A stretch of DNA of 64,000 nucleotides from Barnesiella sp. An22 (lineage in GTDB: Bacteria > Bacteroidota > Bacteroidia > Bacteroidales > Barnesiellaceae). The stretch covers positions 161,600 to 225,599 of the forward strand of contig NZ_NFJR01000006.1 of the NCBI RefSeq assembly GCF_002159975.1, in the 5' to 3' direction. This document shows positions 54,491 through 63,951 of the stretch, in pieces. The notes below the pieces were generated by a model. The model searched no databases, was not told the origin of the DNA, and saw nothing but the letters and a program-made list of their open reading frames with translations. Both the position numbers and the translations under genes were made by a program. How positions within the stretch are numbered: the first letter of the stretch is position 1; each line of letters starts with the position of its first letter.

Positions 54491-56395
54491 ATGAGAAATA
54501 TAATTTATACTCTTTTAATCGGCATCATTCTGCTTCCGGCCTGTGTCGAAGAAGATCATCTGGATTCCGTCTCTTCCGGGAACGGGTTCGGCGATTTTTC
54601 GTTCCGACTGGTACCCGAAGAGTACGAGGGGCTCCCCGCCGAAAGTTTGCAAAAAGGCCATCGCCCTCAACAGGCATTTGCCACCACCGAGCGACAAACC
54701 CTGTCGAACTACGATCGGGTAGAGTTTGTGGTAGTCGATGACGACGGATATAAGGTGAACGGTGTCAAGGGCCTGTACGACAAAAATACCTCGGACATGC
54801 AGTTGGAAGGTCTGCACGAAGGTTCATACCGGATTCTCATTCTCGGGATCAACGGCAACCCGGCTGCCGATAACGCCACGATACACCGAATCAATCATAT
54901 CTCGGAGGTGTGGCTTTCCTTCCCCGAAGAGCTGGCCCGACCTTTGGCTTGCGAGTACTTCTATTCGATAACTCCCTTTACCGTCCGGAAAGTCTCCACC
55001 GCTCTCGGGAACGAGGTCGTAGCCGAGATTGCCGAAAAGATTGTACAGCGCAGAATTGTGGGGCGGATGGATCTGATTTTCTCGTACAACAATCCATACG
55101 TCGAAACGGCAGTCACCTCGAACACGGTTGCCTTTAATGCCAGTAGCCGATTTTATACCCGACTCTCGGGCGAGGGAACATTCTCGGGCGAGAGCAACGG
55201 CGAAATGAAGGTCTTGGATATGGCCGAATACACCGAATATCTGTTCATGCCAACGATTGAGGGAAGCTCGGTTCAAGGAGAGGTGACCCTGTTTACACGC
55301 GATTATCGGGGAAATATGACCAAACGCTACTATACCTTCGATTTAGACTCGGTCGTAGAGAATCACATCGGCCGGGTTGAGATAAATGTCGTACACCCCG
55401 ACGATGAAATCGGGACCATGTTTATCACCAATCGGGCATACACTCAGGGGCAACACGGTCTCATTCTGCAAGACGATGAACCGCATACCATGTACACCGA
55501 CAAAGAGCTTCGTAACTTCAATACGACCAGGCCCTTGCAGCTATCGGTCACCAGCGAGGGGCAACTCCATGCCCGTTTTTACTCGCCGCGGAGCCTAAGT
55601 CATGTTCTGGTAAAAGCACGCATCCCGGCAGCAGGGAACGAATATGTAGACTTTGCCTATTTCGACAGCATCCCTCCTTTTGCCGATTTCTATGAAGCCA
55701 TACCGCTGTTGCAGAAAGAGCTCTATTTCCGCTCCGAATCGGGCAAGATTGTCCGCATTCCCCGAATGCAGGCCGACGATTTCGCCGGAATTGAATTCAA
55801 GATTGAGTCCGACGACCCCTATCTGGAGAAGCTGAAAGGCATCATACACGGCTGGAACATACGGTTCCACCTGTACGACGGCGACCCTACCAAACCCGAC
55901 GGAGGCCCCGTAGGAAACTGGATGGGTATCCGCCCCGTGCATTGTCGCGAAGCCGTGGCCTTCTTCCTGAACTTTACCTACATGATCGATATGCCCGAGC
56001 ATGAAGAGATACTGAGAGCCAACGAAGACCGGCTGTATGGCAACGGCGGTGTAAACGACAAGGTGACCCCCGATGTCGTATTGCGACAGATGAGACAGGA
56101 GCGCACCCTGAACGTGGGTCTGGTATACCCGGGAAACGGTGTTATCGGACTGGGGGGAGGTTCTTCCTACGGCGTATGGCAGACGGGCTGGCTGAGCCAC
56201 TACACCAATACCTATGCCTGCGAAATCATGTTTCACGAGCTGGGCCATGTGATGGGATACAACCACAGCAGCGCCTTCACGTATGGGCCCTGGGCACAGG
56301 AGCTGATGAATCACTTTTATGTCAACCATCTGGACGACATGCCAATAAACTCGTCCAGCTACCTCAACAGCAGTAAAAATCCGAATCTGTATTAG
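54491..56395 (+). CDS. Lipoprotein with FimA-like N-terminus and metzincin-type zinc protease domain
   Basis: 634 residues. Lipoprotein signal MRNIIYTLLIGIILLPAC (Cys 18). Residues about 30-300 look like a FimB/Mfa2-FimA-type beta domain (YDRVEFVVVDDDGYKVNGVK, GLHEGSYRILILGINGN). The C-terminal part (about 430-634) contains CEIMFHELGHVMGYNHSSAF, the metzincin HExxHxxGxxH with three His ligands and a catalytic Glu, plus GVWQTGWLSHYTNTYACEI before it. No clear Met-turn is identified. It is the first gene of a four-gene operon, divergent from the Crp/Fnr gene. The product is probably surface exposed and may process the neighbouring subunits; this is inference. Confidence 0.8.
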   Translation: MRNIIYTLLIGIILLPACVEEDHLDSVSSGNGFGDFSFRLVPEEYEGLPAESLQKGHRPQQAFATTERQTLSNYDRVEFVVVDDDGYKVNGVKGLYDKNTSDMQLEGLHEGSYRILILGINGNPAADNATIHRINHISEVWLSFPEELARPLACEYFYSITPFTVRKVSTALGNEVVAEIAEKIVQRRIVGRMDLIFSYNNPYVETAVTSNTVAFNASSRFYTRLSGEGTFSGESNGEMKVLDMAEYTEYLFMPTIEGSSVQGEVTLFTRDYRGNMTKRYYTFDLDSVVENHIGRVEINVVHPDDEIGTMFITNRAYTQGQHGLILQDDEPHTMYTDKELRNFNTTRPLQLSVTSEGQLHARFYSPRSLSHVLVKARIPAAGNEYVDFAYFDSIPPFADFYEAIPLLQKELYFRSESGKIVRIPRMQADDFAGIEFKIESDDPYLEKLKGIIHGWNIRFHLYDGDPTKPDGGPVGNWMGIRPVHCREAVAFFLNFTYMIDMPEHEEILRANEDRLYGNGGVNDKVTPDVVLRQMRQERTLNVGLVYPGNGVIGLGGGSSYGVWQTGWLSHYTNTYACEIMFHELGHVMGYNHSSAFTYGPWAQELMNHFYVNHLDDMPINSSSYLNSSKNPNLY

Positions 56396-56414
56396 TATCC
56401 GTTTTTGACTTGAA

Positions 56415-58673
56415 ATGAATACAAGAATATTTAAATACGTCTCCCTGTCTATTGCCCTGCTTTGGGGAATAACGGGATGCAATGAAGACCACAACCTGGT
56501 GGCATCGGGAAATTCGAAAGCAATAACCGTACGGTTGGCTGCCGACAACTCGACAGGCACCGGCGACGAATCGGCCATCCACCGGGTAACCGGCTACCGG
56601 TTTGTCGACGGCACACTCGCTGAGGTAATCACCCCCTCGCAAGCCAGTGCGGAAAGTCTGTATACGTTCGTCCCGGCTTCGTTCTCGGGGACTCTATACA
56701 TAGTAGGCAATGCCCGGTTACTGACGGGGCTCGATGCACTTACTCCCGAGAGTTCGACATTGGACGATTTTCTCTCTATCGAAGGGAGCATCGGCGAGCT
56801 GACCGGCGAGGGATTGCTGATGACCGGCAAGAGCGACCTCCAGAGTACAGCCACCTCCGTAGTAGTACCGATGACCCGCAGCGTGGCCCGGGTCGATATT
56901 GAATCGTTCGAGAAAGGGGTAGAGGTGCAAAAAGTGGTCGTTCACAATCTGGCCGACAAAGGCTATACCATGCCTCGGGGAACGGTGGAGACATCGGCAT
57001 CGGCTTCCACCTTCGACTTTACCAAAGAGTATGCCGACGCTCCGCTCGCAAACGGGAGCGAAACACTGCTCTATATTCCCGAGCAGGCCAACCCGGCTAT
57101 CCGAGTCGAGGTCACCATCCGATTCGGCGAAGGGCAACATCTGCTGAAAGCCAACTTGCCTTCGGTTATCCGGAGGAACGAGATATACACCCTCGCCATC
57201 CAGGGCAAGGGGGCCGAAGCGCAACTGGTTATCGAGGCAGACGGCTGGGGTACTGGTACCTCTACCGAGTCGAACCCTTCGATTCAAGGATTGGTCGACG
57301 TGGAAAACTCTCTCTTCTCCGACGGCGTTCGGGTAAACGAAACGAGAGATACCGTCTTTGTACCGTACCACGGGAGTGACTTTATGCTGGCACTTCTGGC
57401 CGAAGCCAACGCCACGGTAACGGTAGACGGCTCGGTAGAAGGTGTAGAAGTAAACCGGAACCTCGGTAAAGGGCGATCCACCTTGCAAAAAATAGCCGAG
57501 CTCTCCGTTCGCAGCAGTCTGCGCATGCCCGGCAGAGACACCGAGAGGATTCACCTGGATATTCAAGACCCCTCCTCCACCAACTTAGGACGCGTGGTTC
57601 TCGTTATCGAAGCCAATCCTATACAGATAGAGGGGGCTATCCACTTCGACAAAGAGGCCACCTGCGACTTCAAGGAGTATGTCGAAGGCGAATTGGGAAT
57701 CATCCGTCTGCCGGCCAATAAGGTGCTCCGGGTAGAGTTTGATACCGACGAATCGGCCTGGATGCAAGCCACGGAAACGGAATCGATTACCCGCACGGGG
57801 CTGTCGGGCAAGAGCTATCGGATTGTCGGTGGCTGGAAACCCAACGACCCCCGAGCCGACGGACGACCTCAAGAGGGACGGATTGTCATCTCGAACGAAG
57901 ATGGGACCCACAAGGAGACCTATACCGTCCGCCGCATAAACTGGGGATTGCCGGTGGTGAAAATTGGCGAGACCTGGTGGTGCAAATACAATTTGCGGGG
58001 AAATGTAAAATCGTTTGAGGACCAGATAACCATCCCCAACGACCCGGCACCGCACCACGACCTGCTCTCGTATCTGACCACCGTATCGGAAGACGAACTC
58101 CTGAACCTGTTGGGCGACCAGTATCAGGGCGGCAACAAACAGGGTCTGCCTCTGCGACACGACGGAACGGCATTCTACCACGAGGGGGTTGCCGCAAGCG
58201 CTCAAAACTTCGGGACACTACCGCCTGCCGAAATGGCTCCACCGGGGTACCAGATTCCCGGCTACGACGATTATCTCGCCTTTTCGAAAAACGGGAATTT
58301 CAACCTCGGTGGCGTAGGTTCCAGAAGCTACCAAAACAGCAAGGGACAGATCATACAGATTACGATTGTAGAGCGAGACGTCAATTTTCTGGGCCATAAC
58401 TATGGCGTCATATCGTTCTACGATTTTGAAATAGACGGCGCCCACTATGTGCTCAACGGCTTGGGCCACCAATGGAACACGGTTCATGGCAATATAGCCA
58501 GGATGAACCTGCTCCTGGCCACCTATGGCAACAGCAGCCAGACCTGGGTCATGGAGGGCTATGAAAGCCAGGTAAAGCCCAATGAGAACTGGATCAAGTA
58601 CACCGCCAACAATTCGACCAAGACACGGCTGATACGGTGTATCAAGACTCCCGTAGAGTATACCTACGATTGA
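56415..58673 (+). CDS. Large lipoprotein: fimbrillin-like N-terminus with FISUMP-like C-terminus
   Basis: 752 residues. Lipoprotein signal MNTRIFKYVSLSIALLWGITGC. Residues about 40-290 are FimA/Mfa1-like (SFSGTLYIVGNARLLTGLDA, VVVPMTRSVARVDIESFEKG). A middle beta region follows. Residues about 500-752 (WGLPVVKIGETWWCKYNLRG, MAPPGYQIPGYDDYLAFSKN, RLIRCIKTPVEYTYD) have the shape of the FISUMP/Fib_succ_major-type domain. Close in plan to the 766-residue protein at 59698; the pair look like duplicates. Function in adhesion is inferred from the family. Confidence 0.8.
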   Translation: MNTRIFKYVSLSIALLWGITGCNEDHNLVASGNSKAITVRLAADNSTGTGDESAIHRVTGYRFVDGTLAEVITPSQASAESLYTFVPASFSGTLYIVGNARLLTGLDALTPESSTLDDFLSIEGSIGELTGEGLLMTGKSDLQSTATSVVVPMTRSVARVDIESFEKGVEVQKVVVHNLADKGYTMPRGTVETSASASTFDFTKEYADAPLANGSETLLYIPEQANPAIRVEVTIRFGEGQHLLKANLPSVIRRNEIYTLAIQGKGAEAQLVIEADGWGTGTSTESNPSIQGLVDVENSLFSDGVRVNETRDTVFVPYHGSDFMLALLAEANATVTVDGSVEGVEVNRNLGKGRSTLQKIAELSVRSSLRMPGRDTERIHLDIQDPSSTNLGRVVLVIEANPIQIEGAIHFDKEATCDFKEYVEGELGIIRLPANKVLRVEFDTDESAWMQATETESITRTGLSGKSYRIVGGWKPNDPRADGRPQEGRIVISNEDGTHKETYTVRRINWGLPVVKIGETWWCKYNLRGNVKSFEDQITIPNDPAPHHDLLSYLTTVSEDELLNLLGDQYQGGNKQGLPLRHDGTAFYHEGVAASAQNFGTLPPAEMAPPGYQIPGYDDYLAFSKNGNFNLGGVGSRSYQNSKGQIIQITIVERDVNFLGHNYGVISFYDFEIDGAHYVLNGLGHQWNTVHGNIARMNLLLATYGNSSQTWVMEGYESQVKPNENWIKYTANNSTKTRLIRCIKTPVEYTYD

Positions 58674-58724
58674 TAATGACAATAATCATAATAAAAACAA
58701 ATGTTGAATTTTAACCAAAACACA

Positions 58725-59627
58725 ATGAATAAAACAAATCTTTTTTTTGCAGCATTCGCCTCTTTGGGCGTATTGGCATCGTGTAGCAACGACGACGCAA
58801 CCACCCCCTCTCTCCCCGGCGGAGAAGAGACCAGAACTGTAAAAACCTCTATCACCCGTTACGAAGGCTTCGGACAGGCTCTGGAAAACGATATCAACAT
58901 CACCGACATGCAGGCTTGTATATTCGAAGGCGGAAAGATGACCCAGATCTATACCGATCTCACCCCCTCGAAAAGCAGTTTCGACATTCGCATCGAGAAA
59001 CATGCCGGTACGTTATATGTATTGGCCAATACTCAGGAGCAAATCAACCTGGAAGAGTTGAAGAGCCAAAACATCACCGAAGAGGAGTGGTTGAAAAAGT
59101 GTATGACGATGAAAGATAATGCACCGGTACAGTTCTACTCGGGCAGTCTCAGTCTGAACGACATGAGCAACTCTCAAACGGTGCTCCCCGTGAATCTGAA
59201 AAGAGGTTTTGCCCGTTTCGACCTCAACTTGAGAACGGCAGGTGTGGCCTCGGTAAACAGCATTACGCTGAAGAATGCGGCTCAATCGGGCTTTCTTTTC
59301 CCGGCTACCCCCGAACTCTCTTCGAAGGAGGTGCAGATCAAAGATATGACCGTATCGTTCGACTCGCCGCTCACGACAGATACACCGGCCGTACTGTATG
59401 CCTATGAGCAACCTCAGGGAAGTCTCGAAATCAGTGTAGATGTAACGATTGACGGCAAGCCGCAGACTCTGACCAAGGTGCTTGGCTGCGACCTCAAACG
59501 CAACACGATTTATACGATAACCGTACGCAAGGATGTAATCGACGTAACGGTCGAAGTATCTTTCGACGAATGGGAAGAGGGCGAAGATACCGAGCTGGTT
59601 CCCCAAGCTCGGCTCTCAGTCCAATAA
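58725..59627 (+). CDS. FimA/Mfa1-like lipoprotein subunit
   Basis: 300 residues from MNKTNLFFAAFASLGVLASC at 58725. It resembles the N-terminal part of its two large neighbours (AGTLYVLANTQEQINLEELK, LPVNLKRGFARFDLNLRTAG, LYAYEQPQGSLEISVDVTI, NTIYTITVRKDVIDVTVEVS), ending where they carry extra domains. This size and plan suggest the shaft-type subunit of a fimbria-like structure. Confidence 0.82.
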   Translation: MNKTNLFFAAFASLGVLASCSNDDATTPSLPGGEETRTVKTSITRYEGFGQALENDINITDMQACIFEGGKMTQIYTDLTPSKSSFDIRIEKHAGTLYVLANTQEQINLEELKSQNITEEEWLKKCMTMKDNAPVQFYSGSLSLNDMSNSQTVLPVNLKRGFARFDLNLRTAGVASVNSITLKNAAQSGFLFPATPELSSKEVQIKDMTVSFDSPLTTDTPAVLYAYEQPQGSLEISVDVTIDGKPQTLTKVLGCDLKRNTIYTITVRKDVIDVTVEVSFDEWEEGEDTELVPQARLSVQ

Positions 59628-59697
59628 AAAAGGGAGATGAGCGACGGGATACATCTGACAATTATCGGGATTACACATGGAAAAAGAAATAGAAGTC

Positions 59698-61998
59698 ATG
59701 AAAAGAATATATTCAGTTTTGTTTTTTATACCAGCCCTTCTCTTCTGTTTATCGTGCAACGACCAGCTCGATAAAGAGAACCTTTTCGATGGTACCGACC
59801 GAATAGTTTGTGCAGAGGTATCCCGTCTTTCTTCCGACAATTCCGTCGACGACAATGGCGAAGAGACGATAGAAAGCATCCGCGCATACCTGTTCGACGA
59901 AGGAGTACTGGTCAAGAAGTATACCGACATCAAACACTCGGGAAACAGGTATGAATTCCCGCTCGATGCCCTGAGGGGCAACCTCTATATCGTAGCGAAT
60001 GACACCCGTCTGCCCGACTTCGGTTCGCCCGAACCAGGCTACTCGGAAGAGGAGTGGAAAGCGACCGTCATACACTCGACCAACGGCCAGGCCGAAATGG
60101 TCTATACCGGGGTGGTCTCTCTGGCCGACTACACGGCTGCCGACCGGCTAATCCCGGTATCGCTGAAACGGGTAGCTGCCCGGTTCGATTTACGCATGGC
60201 CGTGGCCGGGACTGCCGAGGTAAAGAGCATCACCTTCAAGCGGGTACAGAAAGCGGCCTATCTCTTCCCCCAGTCAACGGTTGCCACTCCCGAGGGCAGC
60301 TCGGCAATCGACATCCCGCTTGTTCCGGAAGAGCCCTACACCGCCAGCGAAAACGGAATCCTCTACCTGTACGAGCAGGACAATGCCGATTTGAAAGTAG
60401 CGTTGAATGCCTCGATAGATGGTAAAGAGTATTCGCTGGAGACGAATTTGCCTGAGAAAATATCGCGCAATACCGTCTACTCCATAACCCTCCGCAAAGA
60501 TGTAATCGATGCCGAGGTGCAACTAACCGTAGAGGAGTGGAAAGAGGGCGGCGACACGACTCTGAAACCGGGCATAGACGACCGGCTGGTCATAGACTCG
60601 GCCCTGACCGAATTGCCCGGGAATGTAACCGTCGCCAACGAGGGAAGCATGCTCATCTTGCCGCATCTGGCTACCGATTTTATCGTGGCCATCCAGAGCG
60701 ACAGCGAATTGGAAGTCTTCCCCGTAACCGACCCCTCGCTGACCGTGGAACCGGTCTCGCCCGAAGAACTGAAGAACAAGACGACCCGCTCTCTGGCCGG
60801 AATCAACCTGTTCAGAATCCGCAAGAAACTCTACTCCCCCAACATGAAAACCGTCGATACCCAAGTCTATTTCCACCGAAAAGGATTGACCCACTCCTAT
60901 CCCGAGGACAATATCCACATACGAATGACGGGGAACCCTACCACCAGCCAAGGGGCACTGGAGTTCGGGACAGACACCTATACCCACGACTTCAACCGCT
61001 ATATCGATAACGAATTCGCCATCTTTACCCTCCCCGCCGAGAAAGAGATACTCGTAGAATTTGCCGATGGAGAAGACCGCTGGATAAGAATCGACAGCGA
61101 GAGCGGCAGTAACACCTGGCGGGTATTGGGTGGCTGGCGCCCCAACGACCCCACGGCCAACGGGCGACAACAGTCGGCCACGCTCGTCATACGGAATAAA
61201 GCCGACCAATCGGACAGAGAGGAGTATACCGTCATCCGACGCAATTATGGCCTGCCCGTCACCTTTCTGCATGGCGTATGGTGGTGCAAGTACAACGCCA
61301 TCAAAAACTCAAAGGCCTTTGACGACCAGATACTCTCCTCGGCCGACCCGGCGGTGCAAGCCAACAAAACCCTCTTCCAGTATCTCACCGACTGTACGCC
61401 GGACGAATACTACAAACTTTGGGGGTGGGCCTATCAGGGCAATAGCGGACAAGGCATGCAGGTAATCGAAAAAGACAGTGTCATCGTTCTCGAGAGATTC
61501 ACAAGAGACGAAAAGGTACACATCAACAAACTGCCGCCCACGACTCTCTCGCCCGACGGATACGAGCTCCCCTCCATGGAGGAGTTCAACCGGTTGTTCG
61601 ATGCCACCGACTATGTCTGGATGATGTACAACGGGACCCACACCCTCAGAAATCCGTGGAACGGACATTCAAAAGTAAAGCGTCAACAACTGCGTAAAAA
61701 CGGAATACAGGTAGGCTCCATGACCATTTCGAATCTCATCTACATTGCCCTGTCGAGCCCCGACTTCCCGGAGCATGAACCGCTCGTCTGGTATGGACCG
61801 GCGGCACAATGGAACGACACCGGTATCCTGCACTCCGGCCACTACAACAATATACTCTTCGGAGTCTATTCTCCCACCGGCGAAGGATGGTATATGAACG
61901 GAGGTATGGGCAACCTCTACATGACCAAAAACGGAGCCAGCAGTCACGACACCCGCATCCTCCGCTTCAAGAAGTCGGACGTCGAATATATCTACTGA
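59698..61998 (+). CDS. Large lipoprotein: fimbrillin-like N-terminus with FISUMP-like C-terminus (second copy)
   Basis: 766 residues from MKRIYSVLFFIPALLFCLSC at 59698. N-terminal fimbrillin-like domain (RGNLYIVANDTRLPDFGSPE, LIPVSLKRVAARFDLRMAVA, NTVYSITLRKDVIDAEVQLT), middle beta region (NEFAIFTLPAEKEILVEFAD, NTWRVLGGWRPNDPTANGRQ) and a C-terminal domain (YGLPVTFLHGVWWCKYNAIK, LSPDGYELPSMEEFNRLFDA, ILRFKKSDVEYIY). The order and the WWCKYN and GGW.PNDP motifs are shared with the 752-residue protein. Last gene of the operon, followed by a terminator. Confidence 0.82.
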   Translation: MKRIYSVLFFIPALLFCLSCNDQLDKENLFDGTDRIVCAEVSRLSSDNSVDDNGEETIESIRAYLFDEGVLVKKYTDIKHSGNRYEFPLDALRGNLYIVANDTRLPDFGSPEPGYSEEEWKATVIHSTNGQAEMVYTGVVSLADYTAADRLIPVSLKRVAARFDLRMAVAGTAEVKSITFKRVQKAAYLFPQSTVATPEGSSAIDIPLVPEEPYTASENGILYLYEQDNADLKVALNASIDGKEYSLETNLPEKISRNTVYSITLRKDVIDAEVQLTVEEWKEGGDTTLKPGIDDRLVIDSALTELPGNVTVANEGSMLILPHLATDFIVAIQSDSELEVFPVTDPSLTVEPVSPEELKNKTTRSLAGINLFRIRKKLYSPNMKTVDTQVYFHRKGLTHSYPEDNIHIRMTGNPTTSQGALEFGTDTYTHDFNRYIDNEFAIFTLPAEKEILVEFADGEDRWIRIDSESGSNTWRVLGGWRPNDPTANGRQQSATLVIRNKADQSDREEYTVIRRNYGLPVTFLHGVWWCKYNAIKNSKAFDDQILSSADPAVQANKTLFQYLTDCTPDEYYKLWGWAYQGNSGQGMQVIEKDSVIVLERFTRDEKVHINKLPPTTLSPDGYELPSMEEFNRLFDATDYVWMMYNGTHTLRNPWNGHSKVKRQQLRKNGIQVGSMTISNLIYIALSSPDFPEHEPLVWYGPAAQWNDTGILHSGHYNNILFGVYSPTGEGWYMNGGMGNLYMTKNGASSHDTRILRFKKSDVEYIY

Positions 61999-62024
61999 CA
62001 TTATGCCATCAGCATATATACCCG

Positions 62025-62064
62025 AAGGGATAAACGAGATAACCAAACTCGTTTATCCCTTCCT
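62025..62064 (+). terminator. Terminator of the lipoprotein operon
   Basis: AAGGGATAAACGAG (62025-62038) pairs perfectly with CTCGTTTATCCCTT (62048-62061), 27 bp after the last stop; the following bases are CCTCTG, so the T-run is inside the stem. Confidence 0.75.
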
Positions 62065-62107
62065 CTGTTATCATACGGTAGAGAATGATGACGGGACGGG
62101 GAAACCC

Positions 62108-62209
62108 CTATTCCCCGATGCAGGAGCGGATGGCACTCATCGCTTTTTGATAACGATTCGCTATTTCGCCAACTTTAGCCTAATCTACAAAGTCAACGAA
62201 AATCAGCAG
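62108..62209 (-). other. Short degenerate coding-like remnant
   Basis: The minus strand from 62179 reads AKVGEIANRYQKAMSAIRSC and IGE to a stop at 62108, with a single in-frame TAG (62182-62180) and LIFVDFVD upstream. It looks like a decayed C-terminus of a protein; I do not recognise which. The remaining 62065-62376 stretch is AT-rich, with only a poor TACTTTTA match near 62343 for the next gene's promoter. Confidence 0.3.
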
Positions 62210-62376
62210 AAGAACTCTTAAAAAGCAGGAGATTCAAATTATGATGTTATATAATATCAGTAGAAAAGAAGTGAAATAGCATTTTGTTTACTCCTTTTGC
62301 GTATTTTTACACCATCGCTATTACGGTTAGATTTATATAATATACTTTTAGCATTAGGTATTTACAAAAACATAAG

Positions 62377-63141
62377 ATGATGGATAAAAATTATACCGTT
62401 GGAGACTTGATATATGACGCGGCTCTTTATGATGGATTAAACACGTCCCTTAATGATCTGAATTTTTACAAAAAGTGGTTACCCAAAGATAAAGAAGCAA
62501 GCATTCTTGAACTTTGTTGTGGTACAGGTCGCCTAACAATACCTATTGCAAAAGAAGGCTATAATATAACAGGTGTTGATTATACCGCTTCTATGCTTAA
62601 TCAAGCAATTACAAAAGCAAATAAAGAACAACTGTCAATAGATTTTGTACAAAAAGATATAAGAACATTAAATTTGGAAAAGAAGTTCGATTTCATTTTC
62701 ATACCTTTCAATTCCATTCATCATTTGTACAAAAACGAAGATTTGTTTAAGGTTTTAAAAATGGTAAAAAAACATCTCCAAAGAAACGGTGTTTTTCTAT
62801 TAGATTGTTTCAATCCTAATATCCGGTACATTGTTCATAAAGAAAAAAAGAAAGATACAACGGCTGAATATACCACCAGCGACGGGCGGAAAATCATAAT
62901 AAAACAAACAATGAATTATGAAAACGCAACTCAAATCAATCGTATAAAATGGTATTACTATATAGATGGTGTATTTCATTCAATCCAAAACTTAGATATG
63001 CGGATGTTCTTCCCTCAAGAACTGGATTTTTATTTAGAGAGTTCCGGATTTAATATCGTCCATAAGTTCGGAAGTTTTGAAGAAGATGATTTCTGTAACG
63101 ATTCAGAAAAACAGATATATGTTTTGTCTTTAAAGAATTAG
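62377..63141 (+). CDS. Class I SAM-dependent methyltransferase
   Basis: 254 residues. SAM motif I ILELCCGTGRLTIPIAKEGY near 43-62, with GVDYTASMLNQA after it, and FDFIFIPFNSIHHLY as motif IV region near 108. Residues from about 140 on are beta-rich (TTSDGRKIIIKQTMNYENAT), as in small-molecule methyltransferases. It has no clear substrate. The gene is far more AT-rich than its neighbours and lies beside the 3' end of a tRNA gene, so it may be acquired. A start one codon later is equally possible. Confidence 0.88.
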   Translation: MMDKNYTVGDLIYDAALYDGLNTSLNDLNFYKKWLPKDKEASILELCCGTGRLTIPIAKEGYNITGVDYTASMLNQAITKANKEQLSIDFVQKDIRTLNLEKKFDFIFIPFNSIHHLYKNEDLFKVLKMVKKHLQRNGVFLLDCFNPNIRYIVHKEKKKDTTAEYTTSDGRKIIIKQTMNYENATQINRIKWYYYIDGVFHSIQNLDMRMFFPQELDFYLESSGFNIVHKFGSFEEDDFCNDSEKQIYVLSLKN

Positions 63142-63193
63142 TCCGACAAAACAACCCTTCTTAATTCCATCCCCAGACATTCATTTTTGGATA

Positions 63194-63237
63194 TAAAAAA
63201 GGGTGCAAACCTTGCAAACGCTTGATTTACACCCTTT
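63194..63237 (-). terminator. Terminator after tRNA-Ser
   Basis: AAAGGGTG pairs with CACCCTTT on the minus strand and is followed by TTTTTTAT, 2 bp after the tRNA CCA end. Confidence 0.8.
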
Positions 63238-63238
63238 A

Positions 63239-63326
<88 letters not shown>

Positions 63327-63351
63327 ATAGTCGATGCCTTGTTGAGCGGTG

Positions 63352-63359
63352 CAAAGATA
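63352..63359 (-). promoter_or_regulatory. -7 element of the tRNA-Ser promoter
   Basis: TATCTTTG on the minus strand, 25 bp before the mature 5' end of the tRNA; no TTTG at the -33 distance. Confidence 0.55.
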
Positions 63360-63449
63360 CAACTTATATTTGAGATATAAAAGCAATTTTATACTTTTTA
63401 GGTTGAATATTCCAACCTTATGGATAACGAATATTCCCTTGCCTCTATT

Positions 63450-63861
63450 TCCTGGATGCTACGTCGAGGAGCAGCATACCCCGGCACGTCACCCCGCACG
63501 TGATGCGGGGTCCAGTTCATGGCATAAGAGGAATAACAACGGGGACTCTCTCCCCCCCAGATATTTCTGGATACCGCGTCAAAGCCATGACCAAGGGCGT
63601 CACCCCGCACTCAATGCGGGGTCCAGTTCATGGCATAAGAGGAATAGCAACAGTGACTCTCCCCCCCGGATATTTCTGGATACCGCGTCGGGGTGCGGTA
63701 TGACAAAGGGTGTCACCCCGCACAGCGATGCGGGGTCCAGAAAGGGGACGTAAAGGGAATGTATTTTGCAAGTGCTCCTGCCGGTATTTCTGGATTCCGC
63801 ATCAATGTGCGGAATGACCAAGACGGGTATTCCTGGATCCCGCATCGGAGTGCGGGATGAC
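63450..63861. repeat. REP/BIME-like palindrome array
   Basis: Palindromic units of the form GTCACCCCGCAC-n-ATGCGGGGTCCAG occur in direct orientation at 63488, 63599 and 63712 (about 111-113 bp apart). Units of the reverse type CTGGATaCCGC...GCGGtATGAC occur at 63564, 63673, 63786 and 63830, plus a diverged one at 63450. Text between the first two direct units is also repeated, so about 111 bp is tandemly duplicated. Small differences in the stems are matched on both arms, so the hairpins are kept. The intervening sequence holds no gene. Confidence 0.85.
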
Positions 63862-63893
63862 TCGACAGGCCCTCCGGGGAATTGGGGAGGACA

Positions 63894-63940
63894 TAAAAAA
63901 AGAGCCGGAAGGTTGTCTTCTTCTGACTTCCTTCCGGCTC
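63894..63940 (-). terminator. Terminator after the 5S rRNA gene
   Basis: GAGCCGGAAGG pairs with CCTTCCGGCTC; on the minus strand it is followed by seven T residues. It ends the rRNA operon that lies to the right. Confidence 0.88.
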
Positions 63941-63951
63941 ATCTTTTAAGG

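Noticed and set aside
62003..62221. Plus-strand frame of 72 codons after the lipoprotein operon
   Set aside because: It runs through the terminator hairpin and has no start signal or recognisable product.
63450..63861. Possible CRISPR array
   Set aside because: Repeats are palindromes in both orientations, the spacers are themselves repeated, and unit spacing is uneven; no cas genes are present.
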